This document shows, piece after piece, positions 42,826-52,438 of a stretch of DNA of 64,000 bases. The notes beneath the pieces were generated by a model, which saw only the letters and a program-made list of their open reading frames with translations, was not told the DNA's origin and searched no databases. The stretch is from Oceanisphaera avium (GTDB lineage Bacteria; Pseudomonadota; Gammaproteobacteria; Enterobacterales; Aeromonadaceae). Position numbers and translations under genes: made by a program. Numbering within the stretch: position 1 is the stretch's first letter; each line of letters starts with the position of its first letter. The DNA is taken from contig NZ_CP021376.1 of the NCBI RefSeq assembly GCF_002157875.1, positions 310,001 through 374,000 on the forward strand. The letters are read 5' to 3'.

Positions 42826-44301
42826 CTATTTAGCCAAAGTGTCTCTAATTAATGCCAAAGCGCTCGGATAACCGCGCGTGCTGGCCAAGCTAAGTGCCAA
42901 TGCTTCTACCTCAGAGGCGCTATAGCGCTGCGTGATTGCCAAGGTAGCTGGTAGAGAGCCATTCGTGTTATCAAGCTGGGGCAGTATTATCCCACTTTGC
43001 TCAATTAATTGAGTGACGATGCGATCGGCGGCGGTGAGTGCAGAAGACGCTTTGACAATTTCCACTCGGGCATAATGTGCTCCTTCAAAAGACACATCCG
43101 CCGCGCGCAACGAAGGATCTGTGCCGGGAATTTGCTGTGCGCCAAATAAAGGCTTACCCGCCACTTTAGCACTGGCAAAACGTGGAATTAAACGCGCTAT
43201 ATGCTCAATAGCGCCTTGAGTGCGCGCTTCAATATCGACCTGTTGCCAGCCATGATCAATTTGTTCTTGGTACACGCGGGGAAGCTGGGGCTGGGCACTG
43301 CTGGCATCACTTTTAACAAGCCCGTCTTTAAATAAGGTGATGTGCTCAGTCATGCCGTGTAATTGAAATACGTCATTGGGGTAGGGCGTTAATTGGGCCA
43401 TGCCTTTTGGTGTACCTCTGGGCCCGTGAAAAATCACTTCCGGCCAGTCGCCGGCACTGGGCCAATGAGTCACATACGCGGCTTTATATTCTACTAAGCG
43501 CTGGCGGGTAAATCCGGCCATATCATCCACTAGACCGGTGCGAAAACCACAGGCATTAACTAAAAAATCCACCTGATGAGTCTGGCTGCCAGTTGGGCTG
43601 TGGCTAGTAATCTGCCAGCCCTCGTTTAATGGGGTGACGTGTGTGGCGCGGGTATTGAGTAATAACTGGCAATGGGGACTGTTTTGTAAGGCAAGCGTGG
43701 CGGTAGCAGCCATGCGAAATAAGCTCCAGCCGTATTCTTGTACCAAGATCAGCGGGAACTTTAAGCTATTAACATCAATGTGATGCGCCAAGGGGATCAG
43801 CCAATCTTCATGGCTGTGTGCCACCTTTGGCAGCGGGCGCTGAGCAAGGGCCATAAATTGTTCACGACTAAACAGGCGATAGTAATCCTCTGGCTCGCCC
43901 AGCACTTTATTGGCGGGATCTTGGGCTACTAAACGGGCATATTCTTGAGACACTTGCTTAAGGCGCGCCAAGAGCGTGTTGACATCCCCTTGGTCAGCGA
44001 CTGGAGTGGCAATGACGGTGGGCCTGTGATTAATGCTATGAGGATAGGCGCGCACAGAAGCAATGGATTGGCGCAACAGCGTTAAACATTGCTGGTCACT
44101 AATTTCTCGGTATAAATTGCCGCCAGCATGTAAATGGCATACAGGGGGACCATTGAGCAAGCCGTTACTTGCTTCAATTAGCAGGGTGTTGATCCTTAAG
44201 TCGGCTAAGCGCAGTGCCACTGTGGCCCCCGCAACGCCGCCTCCTAAAATACCGACAGTAAGCGGGCGTTGCATGACGGCATAACAAGGGTGTGTGTTCA
44301 T
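42826..44301 (-). CDS. FAD-dependent oxidoreductase (DAO type)
   Basis: A 491-residue flavoprotein. The N-terminal dinucleotide fold reads G-I-L-G-G-G-V-A-G-A-T-V-A-L-R-L-A (about 17-33), with the beta-2 acidic residue in L-L-I-E-A-S. The chain has a long substrate domain and a C-terminal G-A-Q-Q-I-P-G-T-D-P-S region. The overall layout resembles D-amino-acid-oxidase-like enzymes and hypothetical oxidoreductases of marine gammaproteobacteria; I cannot name the substrate. An alternative start is the ATG nine codons downstream. It lies 200 bases downstream of mfd on the same strand. Confidence 0.8.
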   Translation of the reverse strand: MNTHPCYAVMQRPLTVGILGGGVAGATVALRLADLRINTLLIEASNGLLNGPPVCHLHAGGNLYREISDQQCLTLLRQSIASVRAYPHSINHRPTVIATPVADQGDVNTLLARLKQVSQEYARLVAQDPANKVLGEPEDYYRLFSREQFMALAQRPLPKVAHSHEDWLIPLAHHIDVNSLKFPLILVQEYGWSLFRMAATATLALQNSPHCQLLLNTRATHVTPLNEGWQITSHSPTGSQTHQVDFLVNACGFRTGLVDDMAGFTRQRLVEYKAAYVTHWPSAGDWPEVIFHGPRGTPKGMAQLTPYPNDVFQLHGMTEHITLFKDGLVKSDASSAQPQLPRVYQEQIDHGWQQVDIEARTQGAIEHIARLIPRFASAKVAGKPLFGAQQIPGTDPSLRAADVSFEGAHYARVEIVKASSALTAADRIVTQLIEQSGIILPQLDNTNGSLPATLAITQRYSASEVEALALSLASTRGYPSALALIRDTLAK

Positions 44302-44499
44302 TGACTCTCTAGAAAATGATCAAAGTAAAACGCTGCCGCCCCACAATGGCGGGCGGCGGGCGATAAATTTATTCCGTCTTTGGGAGCTAAAACACGGCGG
44401 TACGCGTTACGCCGTAAGCTATCCGTGCAAGGTAAAAGCCAAAATATAAACAGACGGCGTTTAGGTTTTTCGTACGGCGTCGAGCGTACAGCGCATTTT
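44302..44499. other. Intergenic region with repeated ACGGCG motifs
   Basis: Holds a GC-rich hairpin (GCCGCCC / GGGCGGC near 44333-44356) and four copies of ACGGCG or its complement (44394, 44409, 44454, 44474), plus a small stem GTACG/CGTAC at 44472-44489. No clear gene. Confidence 0.4.
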
Positions 44500-47400
44500 T
44501 TACGCGGTTTGATGCTTACTTAGCTCGGTTAATAAGTCATTAATTAGTGCTAAGCGCGTCGGCGCATCATGACTTGGGATCGCAAAGCTAAGCTTGGTAG
44601 GCCCGTCCATTTTGTAGACTCGCGGTTGGCTTTGCAAGAGCCCCACTAAGAACATAGGGTCGATAGGCGCATCTTGGCTAAAGGTGATATTGCCGCCCTT
44701 AGCACTGGCATCAATTTTCTCAATACCTAGCGGATTGGCTCTTAATTTAAGGCTGGCTAGCGCCATTAAGTTTTTACTGGGCTCAGGTAATAAGCCAAAA
44801 CGGTCAATAAGCTCGACTTGTAACTCGCGAAGTTGAGCGTCGTCTTCGGCGGTAGCAATACGCTTATACATAGATAAACGCATATTCACATCAGGAATAT
44901 AATCCTCAGGTAATAGCGCCGCAATTCGCAGCTCAACGTCAGTTTGGCTGCGCAATAACTGATCAAGATTGGGCTCTTTGCCAGATTGCAGCGCTTTTAC
45001 CGCCTGCTCGAGCATTTCCATATATAAACTAAAGCCAATAGTTGTGATCTGGCCACTTTGCTCGGCCCCGAGTAACTCGCCGGCGCCTCGAATTTCTAAG
45101 TCATGGGTTGCCAGTGCAAAGCCTGCGCCTAAATCTTCTAATGCAGAGATGGCTTCCAGACGTTTTTTAGCATCGCTAGTCATGCGCTTAGGATGAGGCG
45201 TGAGCAAATAAGCATAGGCCTGATGGTGAGAGCGCCCCACACGGCCACGTAACTGATGTAATTGTGCTAAACCGAGTTTATCGGCTCTGTCCATAATGAT
45301 GGTGTTAGCCGTGGGTACATCAATACCGGTTTCAATAATAGTGGAGCAGAGTAAGACGTTATAACGCTGATGATAAAAATCGGTCATTACGCGCTCTAAT
45401 TCGCGCTCACGCATTTGCCCGTGTGCCACGGCTATGCGCGCTTCGGGCACTAAGGTGGCTAAGTGCTCTGCAGTATGCTCTATGGTTTGTACATCGTTAT
45501 GTAAGTAATACACTTGGCCGCCACGCTTTAGCTCGCGTAAAATTGCTTCACGAATGGTGGCGGGATCTGATTCTTTAACAAAGGTTTTTACGGCCAAGCG
45601 CTTAGCGGGGGGCGTCGCAATAATGGATAAGTCGCGCATGCCGCCCATGGCCATATTAAGGGTGCGTGGGATTGGCGTGGCGGTGAGAGTTAAAATATCC
45701 ACATCGGCGCGCAGCGCTTTAATTTGATCTTTTTGACGCACGCCAAAGCGATGCTCTTCATCAACAATTAACAAGCCTAAGTCTTTAAAGCGAATATTTT
45801 TGCTTAATAGCTTATGGGTGCCAATCACTATATCTAGGCTGCCATCTTCCATCGCTGCCAACACTTTATCTTGCTCTTTACCGGTTTTAAAGCGACTGAT
45901 CATCTCAATGCGCACCGGCCAGTTAGCAAATCGGTCTCTAAAGTTATCAAAGTGTTGCTGTGCTAATAAAGTGGTGGGGACTAATACCGCCACTTGTTTA
46001 CCATGGTGTACGGCCACGAAAGCGGCGCGCATCGCCACTTCAGTTTTACCAAAGCCGACATCGCCACAGACTAAGCGATCCATGGCTTTAGGCTGCGTCA
46101 TGTCGGTGAGTACGGCGTTAATCGCCCTCAGTTGATCGTCAGTTTCTTCAAAAGGGAAAGAGTCGGCAAACTGGCGATACGCAGCTTTATCATGAGCCAT
46201 GGCTTGGCCCGGCTGAGCGGCACGTCTGGCATAAACATCTAATAGCTCAACCGCTACATCGCGGACTTTTTCTGCCGCTTTGGCTTTGGCTTTTGCCCAA
46301 GTCTCGTTACCTAATTTATTTAAGCTAGGATCGTCGGCGCCACTGTAGCGCCCCACCAAATGCAGTGCGGTAACCGGCACATACAGTTTATCGCCCGCCG
46401 CATATTCCAGCGTTAAGTATTCTGAGGTGAGACCGCCGGCTTCTAAGGTTTGTAAACCGGTATAGCGGCCCACGCCATGGTCTAGGTGCACTACCGGCTG
46501 GCCAATCGAGAGTTCGGCTAAATTACGAATTAAGGTGTCGGGGTTAATGCTTTTAGACTTTTCACGGCGCCGACGAGAAATAACCCGCCCGCCGAGTAAG
46601 TCGCCTTCACAAATCAGCGCCACGCTATTTTTAGCGGCCTTGGCCTGTAAAATAAAGCCTTGAGACAGCGGGCCTACTAATAAACCAAAGGGGTCTTTGC
46701 CAGCACTAAACTCATCCAGACTGTTATAAGGCCAAGGCTTAATGGCGGAGCCAGCGAACAACTCAATTAAGGCTTCGCGACGACCGGCTGTTTCAACTGA
46801 AAATAGCACTCGGCCTGTAAATTCTTGGCAAAAAGCCAGTAAGCGACTTAGAGGCTGAGTTTTTTGGTGTTCAATCTCTAGCTCTGGCAGCGGGCTGATA
46901 GGCGCATTAAGGCGATCGCCTTTTTCAAGTACCGGAGTGTGACTTAGTTGCAGTTGCGGATAGTGATTTAATTGCGCTAATACTTCGTTGGGGCTCAGAT
47001 AAAGCTCTGCAGGCGGCAAGATAGGACGCATAGTGTCGTAGCGTCTGTCTTCATAACGCGCTTGTACGTCTTGCCAAAAAGTTTCAGCGGGGGCACTTAA
47101 GTCATCGACCGTAAGCACTAAGAGCGACTCGGGCAGCGAATTAAACAGCGTTTCGGTATGTTCAAAAAATAGCGGAAAATAGTGCTCTATGCCCGCCGGA
47201 AATTGGCTTTGGCTAACTCTGTGATACAAAGACTCAGGTTCATTACGCAGCGTAAACCGCTCACGGTACTGGCCTCTAAAGCGCTCGATGGCGTTGGCAT
47301 CGGTTGGAAACTCTCGGGCGGGCAAGAGACGCACTGCCTCCACCGTTTCTCGTGAGCGTTGGCTGTCGGGATCAAACGGGCGCAGGGTATCAATTTCATC

Positions 47401-47970
47401 ATCAAAAAAATCAATACGAAATGGCTGTGCCGAGCCCATGGGATATAAGTCGAGTAGGGCTCCGCGCGCTGCATATTCGCCGTGAGTTAACACTTGCTCT
47501 ACGGCGCGATAGCCTGCGCGCTCTAGGCGGGAGCGCAAACTGTGCATATCGAGTTTATCGCCAGTTTTTAATAGTAAGCTATTTTGCTCTAGCCAGGCTC
47601 TTGGGGGAGTGCGCAGCATTAAAGTAGTTATGGGCACAATTAATACGCCGCGCTTTAGGGCGGGTATGCCATAGAGTGTTTCTAAGCGCTGAGAAATAAT
47701 ATCTTGGTGCGGTGAAAACTGATCATAGGGCAGCGTTTCCCAATCCGGAAATAACTGCACCGGCAAGGGATCACTAGCACTGCTGTGTGTCTTGAGTAGA
47801 TGGCGTACTTCTAGTTCTAAGCGCAGTGCTGTAGGCGTATCCGGCACCACCAACAGCACCCATTGCTGCTCGCGGATCACCTGTTGCGCGATGGCGAGAC
47901 TTAAGCTGCTGCCAAGCAGTTGGCCAAGGCTGGCTTTGGGTCTGGGGGTAGGGCTGGCTATCTGGATCAT
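44500..47970 (-). CDS. mfd: Transcription-repair coupling factor
   Basis: ATP-dependent translocase that removes RNA polymerase stalled at DNA lesions and recruits UvrA. The 1156-residue length is normal. An N-terminal UvrB-like region (about 1-440) precedes the RNA-polymerase-interacting CarD-like domain (about 480-550, with V-H-x-D-H-G-V-G-R-Y). A RecG-type helicase follows, with G-D-V-G-F-G-K-T (about 635-642), D-E-E-H-R-F-G (about 737-743) and T-A-T-P-I-P-R-T. The C-terminal TRCF domain (about 1000-1100) ends the chain. The ATG overlaps the upstream PilZ-like gene by four bases, indicating coupling. Confidence 0.98.
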   Translation of the reverse strand: MIQIASPTPRPKASLGQLLGSSLSLAIAQQVIREQQWVLLVVPDTPTALRLELEVRHLLKTHSSASDPLPVQLFPDWETLPYDQFSPHQDIISQRLETLYGIPALKRGVLIVPITTLMLRTPPRAWLEQNSLLLKTGDKLDMHSLRSRLERAGYRAVEQVLTHGEYAARGALLDLYPMGSAQPFRIDFFDDEIDTLRPFDPDSQRSRETVEAVRLLPAREFPTDANAIERFRGQYRERFTLRNEPESLYHRVSQSQFPAGIEHYFPLFFEHTETLFNSLPESLLVLTVDDLSAPAETFWQDVQARYEDRRYDTMRPILPPAELYLSPNEVLAQLNHYPQLQLSHTPVLEKGDRLNAPISPLPELEIEHQKTQPLSRLLAFCQEFTGRVLFSVETAGRREALIELFAGSAIKPWPYNSLDEFSAGKDPFGLLVGPLSQGFILQAKAAKNSVALICEGDLLGGRVISRRRREKSKSINPDTLIRNLAELSIGQPVVHLDHGVGRYTGLQTLEAGGLTSEYLTLEYAAGDKLYVPVTALHLVGRYSGADDPSLNKLGNETWAKAKAKAAEKVRDVAVELLDVYARRAAQPGQAMAHDKAAYRQFADSFPFEETDDQLRAINAVLTDMTQPKAMDRLVCGDVGFGKTEVAMRAAFVAVHHGKQVAVLVPTTLLAQQHFDNFRDRFANWPVRIEMISRFKTGKEQDKVLAAMEDGSLDIVIGTHKLLSKNIRFKDLGLLIVDEEHRFGVRQKDQIKALRADVDILTLTATPIPRTLNMAMGGMRDLSIIATPPAKRLAVKTFVKESDPATIREAILRELKRGGQVYYLHNDVQTIEHTAEHLATLVPEARIAVAHGQMRERELERVMTDFYHQRYNVLLCSTIIETGIDVPTANTIIMDRADKLGLAQLHQLRGRVGRSHHQAYAYLLTPHPKRMTSDAKKRLEAISALEDLGAGFALATHDLEIRGAGELLGAEQSGQITTIGFSLYMEMLEQAVKALQSGKEPNLDQLLRSQTDVELRIAALLPEDYIPDVNMRLSMYKRIATAEDDAQLRELQVELIDRFGLLPEPSKNLMALASLKLRANPLGIEKIDASAKGGNITFSQDAPIDPMFLVGLLQSQPRVYKMDGPTKLSFAIPSHDAPTRLALINDLLTELSKHQTA

Positions 47971-48563
47971 GAGGAAATAGAGTCGTCTCGTTGGGCGCGG
48001 CGTTCGGCGCGGGCTTTTAATTGTTTAGCTTGCAGTTGCAAACTGGCGCGAATTAAAGCGTCGCGGTCTTGTTCGCGCAACGCACTAAAATCACAGCGAT
48101 AATGATAAGGCTCGCTTTGAGCTGCTATTTGGCCATAGCCATATATTGCTACCGATAACTCGGGTAAAAATAGCTTAAAGCGTAATAATGCTCCGTCAAC
48201 CCAAGGCGTAGGCGACATAAAAGTAAAACCGCCTCCACCCAGCGTTAAGGTATGATGACGCTCGTGAGCTTCATCTTCATGAGCTAAAACATAACTCAGT
48301 ACTAAATCAATCTTACGTGATTGTAAATTAATGATCTCTACTAAGTCGCTGGCATGCTCATCGAGGTTACGCAACAAGCGCGCGTTATGGGTATCGATGC
48401 GAGTGACTTCACTGATAAGCTTAAAGGGAGCGGGAATTTCGTTTTCTAAGCGCTCGGCGTCGGGCACAGATTCCCCTTCAGCCAAGGGACATAAATTAAC
48501 TTGTGCACGATACTCAATGCTGAAATAAGGTTCTGCCATTGTTCGCTGCTCTTGTTGCGCCAT
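47967..48563 (-). CDS. PilZ-like protein next to mfd (PlzB position)
   Basis: A 198-residue cytoplasmic protein. Gene order (mfd, this gene, then divergent lolC) matches the PilZ-domain gene plzB in Vibrio cholerae. The C-terminal half (about 95-170) folds as a beta-barrel-like segment with L-T-L-G-G-G-G-F-T-F where canonical PilZ domains have D/N-x-S-x-x-G. The R-x-x-x-R motif is not evident, so c-di-GMP binding is doubtful. The last 25 residues are Arg/Lys/Ala-rich. The start at 48563 (AAAGG upstream) is preferred; a second ATG lies eight codons downstream. It overlaps mfd by four bases. Confidence 0.75.
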   Translation of the reverse strand: MAQQEQRTMAEPYFSIEYRAQVNLCPLAEGESVPDAERLENEIPAPFKLISEVTRIDTHNARLLRNLDEHASDLVEIINLQSRKIDLVLSYVLAHEDEAHERHHTLTLGGGGFTFMSPTPWVDGALLRFKLFLPELSVAIYGYGQIAAQSEPYHYRCDFSALREQDRDALIRASLQLQAKQLKARAERRAQRDDSISS

Positions 48564-48632
48564 TCACATACCTTTATTATTCCGCAACTTGCGGGCTTAA
48601 GTAAAACTCTTTACCAAACGGATGAGTAGACC

Positions 48633-49844
48633 ATGTTTCAACCCCTGACGTTAATGTTAGGCTTACGCTATGCAGGTGCTCGGGGCCAGCGCAGCTTTGC
48701 CTCTTTTGTATCTGGCTTTTCAACTATCGGTATTCTATTAGGTGTGGCGGCACTGATAGTGGTGTCTTCAGTCATGAACGGTTTTGAGCAACAGCTTAAA
48801 GACCGCTTATTAAGTGTTATTCCTCACGCCATCGTTACGCAGGCTAATGGAAAGCTGGCTGAGCCTGAACAATATCAGAGCTTATTTGCTGATCATAAAA
48901 TGGTGGTAGCCAATGCCCCCTTTATTCGCGCCGAGGCCATGGTGCAAGGTCCGCGTCATTTAACGGGCGTGGAGTTATATGGCATAGACCCCTCTAATCA
49001 GCAAGACCGTATTTTACAACGGCTTGACTCCCGCACTCGGGAATATTTTGAGTATTTACCTTATGGCCTAGTAATGGGGGCCGCTGTTGCGCAAAACTTA
49101 GGGCTTGAAGTAGGTGACCAAGTGCGAGTTACCGTGACCGAGGGCAGTCGCTTTACGCCCCTTGGTCGCGTGCCCAGCCAGCGCTTATTTACTGTAGTAG
49201 GCACCTTTAGTACCGGTACCGATATCGACAACCAACTTATTATTAGTCGTTTAGAAGATGCTAAGCGCTTATTACGCTATGCGCCTAATCAGGCAACGGG
49301 GCTTCGCTTGTGGTTAGATGACCCTTTTGCTATCTCGGCGCTGCCCGCTTTGCCCGAGGACTTAATCTATGAGACCTGGCAGCATAGCCGAGGTGAGTTG
49401 TTTCAAGCCGTGGCCATGGAAAAACGGCTAATGAGTTTAATGCTAGCACTCATTGTGTTGGTGGCCGCCTTTAATATTTTATCAGCCATGGTGATGGTGG
49501 TGACGGATAAAGAAGCTGAAATTGCCATGTTACAAACTCTTGGCTTGAGCCGGGTGCGTATTATGGCGGTGTTTATGATCCAAGGCGGCTTTAGTGGCGT
49601 GCTAGGCAGCATCTTAGGGTTTGCTTTGGGTTTAGTGACGTGCCTAAATTTAGACGCCATCCTTAATGTGCTGGGTCTTAACTTCTATGGTGCCGCTGGC
49701 GGGAGCAGCTTACCGGTGCTGTTATTGCCTCTCCAGTTAACTTTGGTATTGATTGCTACTTTACTTCTTTGCGTGCTGGCCAGCCTATATCCGGCGTGGC
49801 GGGCATCGCGCGTTCATCCTGCCGAGGCATTGCGTTATGAATAA
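48633..49844 (+). CDS. lolC: Lipoprotein-releasing ABC transporter permease LolC
   Basis: Inner-membrane subunit of LolCDE, which releases outer-membrane-destined lipoproteins to the carrier LolA. The 403 residues have one N-terminal transmembrane helix (about 22-45) with the [10 protein letters not shown] motif, a large periplasmic domain that contacts LolA, and three C-terminal helices (about 270-400, with A-F-N-I-L-S-A-M). The family FtsX/LolC fold is clear. It heads the lolCDE operon; the lolD start lies eight bases before the lolC stop. Divergent from the PilZ-like gene. Confidence 0.96.
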   Translation: MFQPLTLMLGLRYAGARGQRSFASFVSGFSTIGILLGVAALIVVSSVMNGFEQQLKDRLLSVIPHAIVTQANGKLAEPEQYQSLFADHKMVVANAPFIRAEAMVQGPRHLTGVELYGIDPSNQQDRILQRLDSRTREYFEYLPYGLVMGAAVAQNLGLEVGDQVRVTVTEGSRFTPLGRVPSQRLFTVVGTFSTGTDIDNQLIISRLEDAKRLLRYAPNQATGLRLWLDDPFAISALPALPEDLIYETWQHSRGELFQAVAMEKRLMSLMLALIVLVAAFNILSAMVMVVTDKEAEIAMLQTLGLSRVRIMAVFMIQGGFSGVLGSILGFALGLVTCLNLDAILNVLGLNFYGAAGGSSLPVLLLPLQLTLVLIATLLLCVLASLYPAWRASRVHPAEALRYE

Positions 49845-50610
49845 CCCTCTTTTGGTCGTTGAAAAGCTAACTAAAACTCACTTAGATGGGGCCGAGCCCA
49901 TTACTATTTTAGATGGCGTGAGTTTGCAATTAGCACAAGGCGAAAGTTTAGCCGTGGTAGGCAGCTCAGGCTCAGGTAAAAGCACCTTGCTGCATTTATT
50001 AGGTAGCTTAGATGCGCCTACTAGTGGGCGGGTGCTAATTGAAAATCAAGACTTGCATCAAATGCGCGCACGCGCCCAAGCAAAGTTTCGTAATCAACAT
50101 TTAGGCTTTATTTATCAGTTCCATCACTTACTCGGTGAATTTAGTGCCTTGGAAAATGCGGCTATGCCTTTATTAATTGCTGGGCGCTCAGTAGAAGAGG
50201 CCCAGCACGAAGCCCAAGTCTTGTTGAAACGGGTGGGCTTAGGTCATCGGTTAAGTCATAGACCCGCTGCCCTTTCCGGCGGGGAGCGCCAACGGGTTGC
50301 TATCGCGCGAGCCTTAGTAAATAAACCGCGCTTAGTTTTAGCCGATGAGCCCACCGGCAACTTAGATGCACACAGTGCCGCGCAAGTGTTTACTTTATTA
50401 GCCGAGCTACAAAGTGAACTAGGCACAGGTTTAGTGGTGGTTACTCATGATTTAAATTTGGCGGCACGCCTTGATCGACAATGTCAGTTAGTTGATGGCC
50501 GCTTAGTACCTGGCCAGCTTTTTGAAGGACGCTGGTTAGAAGAGGGCGAAATAAAGCCAAAAGATCAATTCGTAGTAGCCAAACTGATTTCAACTAAGGA
50601 GCAAGCGTAA
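49837..50610 (+). CDS. lolD: Lipoprotein-releasing ABC transporter ATPase LolD
   Basis: Cytoplasmic ATPase that powers LolCDE. Visible motifs are Walker [10 protein letters not shown] (about 43-51), the family Q-F-H-H-L-L (about 95-100), signature L-S-G-G-E-R-Q-R (about 149-156), Walker [13 protein letters not shown] (about 168-179) and the switch His in V-T-H-D. The start at 49837 overlaps the lolC stop codon region; a frame extending back to 49753 lies inside lolC. 257 residues, about 25 longer than E. coli LolD at the C-terminus. Confidence 0.97.
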   Translation: MNNPLLVVEKLTKTHLDGAEPITILDGVSLQLAQGESLAVVGSSGSGKSTLLHLLGSLDAPTSGRVLIENQDLHQMRARAQAKFRNQHLGFIYQFHHLLGEFSALENAAMPLLIAGRSVEEAQHEAQVLLKRVGLGHRLSHRPAALSGGERQRVAIARALVNKPRLVLADEPTGNLDAHSAAQVFTLLAELQSELGTGLVVVTHDLNLAARLDRQCQLVDGRLVPGQLFEGRWLEEGEIKPKDQFVVAKLISTKEQA

Positions 50611-51851
50611 TGTTTCGTCCCTTAAGTGTATTTTGGGGATGGCGCTTTAGCCGCGCTAAACGGCGCAATCGTTTTATCTCCTTTATTTCGGTGGCCTCTA
50701 TTTTAGGCATTGCCATTGGCGTGAGTGCTTTAATTTTAGGCTTATCGGCAATGAATGGCTTTGAACGAGAGTTAGACAATCGTATTTTATCTGTGATCCC
50801 TCATGGCCAATTAACAGCGGCTAAGCAGCCTGTCAGTGACTGGGCAAGTATTGTAAGCAAATTAGAAGCAGAGCCTGGCGTGGTGGCCGTGGCGCCCTTT
50901 GTGTCCTTAGAGGGCTTATTAAGTCGCGGTGCTAATTTAAAGGCGGTGCGCATTCAGGGCGTAGATCCTAATTTAGAAGCAAAAGTATCTCACTTAGCAC
51001 CCTATTTAGGGGGCGCAAGCTTAAAGGTGCTCACCCCCGGCGCGCGCGACTTAATATTAGGTAAAACCATTGCCGAGAAACTGGGCTTAAAAGTCGGTGA
51101 TAAGGTGTCGTTATTATTGCCCGCAGTAGGGGGTGATGGTTTTGCGTCCCCTAAGCGCTACACCTTTACGCTACAGGCCATCTTAAATCTAGGGGGCCAG
51201 CTAGATAGCGTACTGGGCTATACCCACTTAGCAGATGCCCAGCAGTTATTAGGATTAGCAGACACCGTCAGTGGCTTTCATGTGCGCGTTGATGACGTGC
51301 TTGCTGCCGATAAAATTACTATGTATGCCGCGATGGGCTTACCCGTTGGTTTTTATGTGAGCAGCTGGATGGAAAGCCAAGGCAATGTGTATCACGATAT
51401 TCAGCTGGTGCGCACCTTAATGATAGTGGTGCTGTTATTAGTGATGGCCGTGGCTAGCTTTAATATTGTGTCCACCTTAGTGATGGCGGTCAATGAGAAA
51501 AAAGGTGACATTGCTATTTTAAAAACCATGGGTGCTGGCCCGTGGCAGATCCGCGGAGCTTTTATTGTGCAAGGCTTACTTAATGGCGTGACAGGGGTGC
51601 TTTTAGGCGCTTTACTTGGCGTATTGCTGGCCACTCGATTATCAGAAATAGTAGGCGCCATTGAGCGCTTGACGGGCCATCGCTTTTTAAATCCAGATAT
51701 TTATTTTATCGACTTTATTCCGACTGAGTTTCATTGGGCCGATTTATGGCTAGTGACTGGCTCAGCACTGGCGCTTATTTTTATTGCTACTCTCTATCCT
51801 GCTTGGCGTGCTGGAAAGCTACTCCCTAGGCAATTGCTAGGCGAGGCTTAA
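50610..51851 (+). CDS. lolE: Lipoprotein-releasing ABC transporter permease LolE
   Basis: Second transmembrane subunit of LolCDE, binding the incoming lipoprotein. The 413-residue protein has the LolC/E layout: N-terminal helix (about 23-45) with A-M-N-G-F-E-R-E-L, a periplasmic domain, and three C-terminal helices with A-S-F-N-I-V-S-T-L (about 287-295). The start codon shares one base with the lolD stop (TAATG), showing translational coupling, with AAGGAG upstream. It is distinct from LolC in the window, so the organism has separate C and E subunits. A terminator follows. Confidence 0.96.
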   Translation: MFRPLSVFWGWRFSRAKRRNRFISFISVASILGIAIGVSALILGLSAMNGFERELDNRILSVIPHGQLTAAKQPVSDWASIVSKLEAEPGVVAVAPFVSLEGLLSRGANLKAVRIQGVDPNLEAKVSHLAPYLGGASLKVLTPGARDLILGKTIAEKLGLKVGDKVSLLLPAVGGDGFASPKRYTFTLQAILNLGGQLDSVLGYTHLADAQQLLGLADTVSGFHVRVDDVLAADKITMYAAMGLPVGFYVSSWMESQGNVYHDIQLVRTLMIVVLLLVMAVASFNIVSTLVMAVNEKKGDIAILKTMGAGPWQIRGAFIVQGLLNGVTGVLLGALLGVLLATRLSEIVGAIERLTGHRFLNPDIYFIDFIPTEFHWADLWLVTGSALALIFIATLYPAWRAGKLLPRQLLGEA

Positions 51852-51877
51852 CTGCTCAGCGTTAGCTCATGATACCC

Positions 51878-51903
51878 AAAGCCCGCTTAGTTAGTCGGGC
51901 TTT
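51878..51903 (+). terminator. Rho-independent terminator of lolCDE
   Basis: Stem AAAGCCCG / CGGGCTTT with a ten-base loop and a long T-run (51901-51907). Confidence 0.9.
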
Positions 51904-51934
51904 TTTTATGGCGTTGTGTTCGCCTTTGCTTCGC

Positions 51935-52438
51935 CTAGCGCTGTTTTCTGGCTTGCCAAGCGCGGCTAATTTTACAGCGCCAATAAAGGTGAGTCAGTAG
52001 CCAACCTAATAATGCAGACAGTAAGGCGAGGGTGAAAGCCCCGACCAGCAAAGGTGAGGCGAGGCTATAAAAGTCATGATCGAATAAGTGCTTAAGCTCT
52101 TGAGTGGGCAAGTTAAGCAAGCGAGCACCCACATGGTAGGCGCCGTACATCATAGGCGCTAGGGTCAGTGGATTACTCACCCACACCATGGTGATAGCTA
52201 AGGGCAAGTAGCCGCGTAAGAGTAAGGCAATCCCAATGGCGATAAAAGAATGCATAGGCAAGGGAAACCAAGCCGCAAACAAGCCGGCGGCTATCGCAAC
52301 AGCACAAGAGTGGCGGTTAGAATGCCAATAATCAGCATTAAGTAAGCGCGTACCAAAAATTTTTAAGAATTTATGCCGTTGCAGGGCAGCTTGGCTGGGC
52401 ATTTTTTGGCGCAGCCAGTTGCGCCAGTTCGACTTCAC
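51935..52438 (-). CDS. DUF2062 membrane protein, copy 1
   Basis: A 167-residue inner-membrane protein with the DUF2062 core: N-terminal basic segment, A-I-A-A-G-L-F-A-A-W-F-P-L-P (about 48-61), a second helix, the V-S-N-P-L-T-L-A-P motif (about 87-95) and a C-terminal helix near residue 130-155. The function of DUF2062 is unknown. Its start overlaps the stop of the upstream paralogue (52435-52950) by four bases, so the pair is translationally coupled and probably arose by tandem duplication. Convergent with lolE. Confidence 0.85.
   Translation of the reverse strand: MKSNWRNWLRQKMPSQAALQRHKFLKIFGTRLLNADYWHSNRHSCAVAIAAGLFAAWFPLPMHSFIAIGIALLLRGYLPLAITMVWVSNPLTLAPMMYGAYHVGARLLNLPTQELKHLFDHDFYSLASPLLVGAFTLALLSALLGWLLTHLYWRCKISRAWQARKQR

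Noticed and set aside
44632..45196. Plus-strand open frames inside mfd and similar long antisense frames in tamB, cysS and lolC
   Set aside because: They are shadows of well-conserved genes on the other strand or frame, with no homology or ribosome-binding sites of their own.
47187..47627. Several overlapping frames of about 65-107 codons on both strands inside mfd
   Set aside because: The mfd reading frame is conserved and complete through this region.
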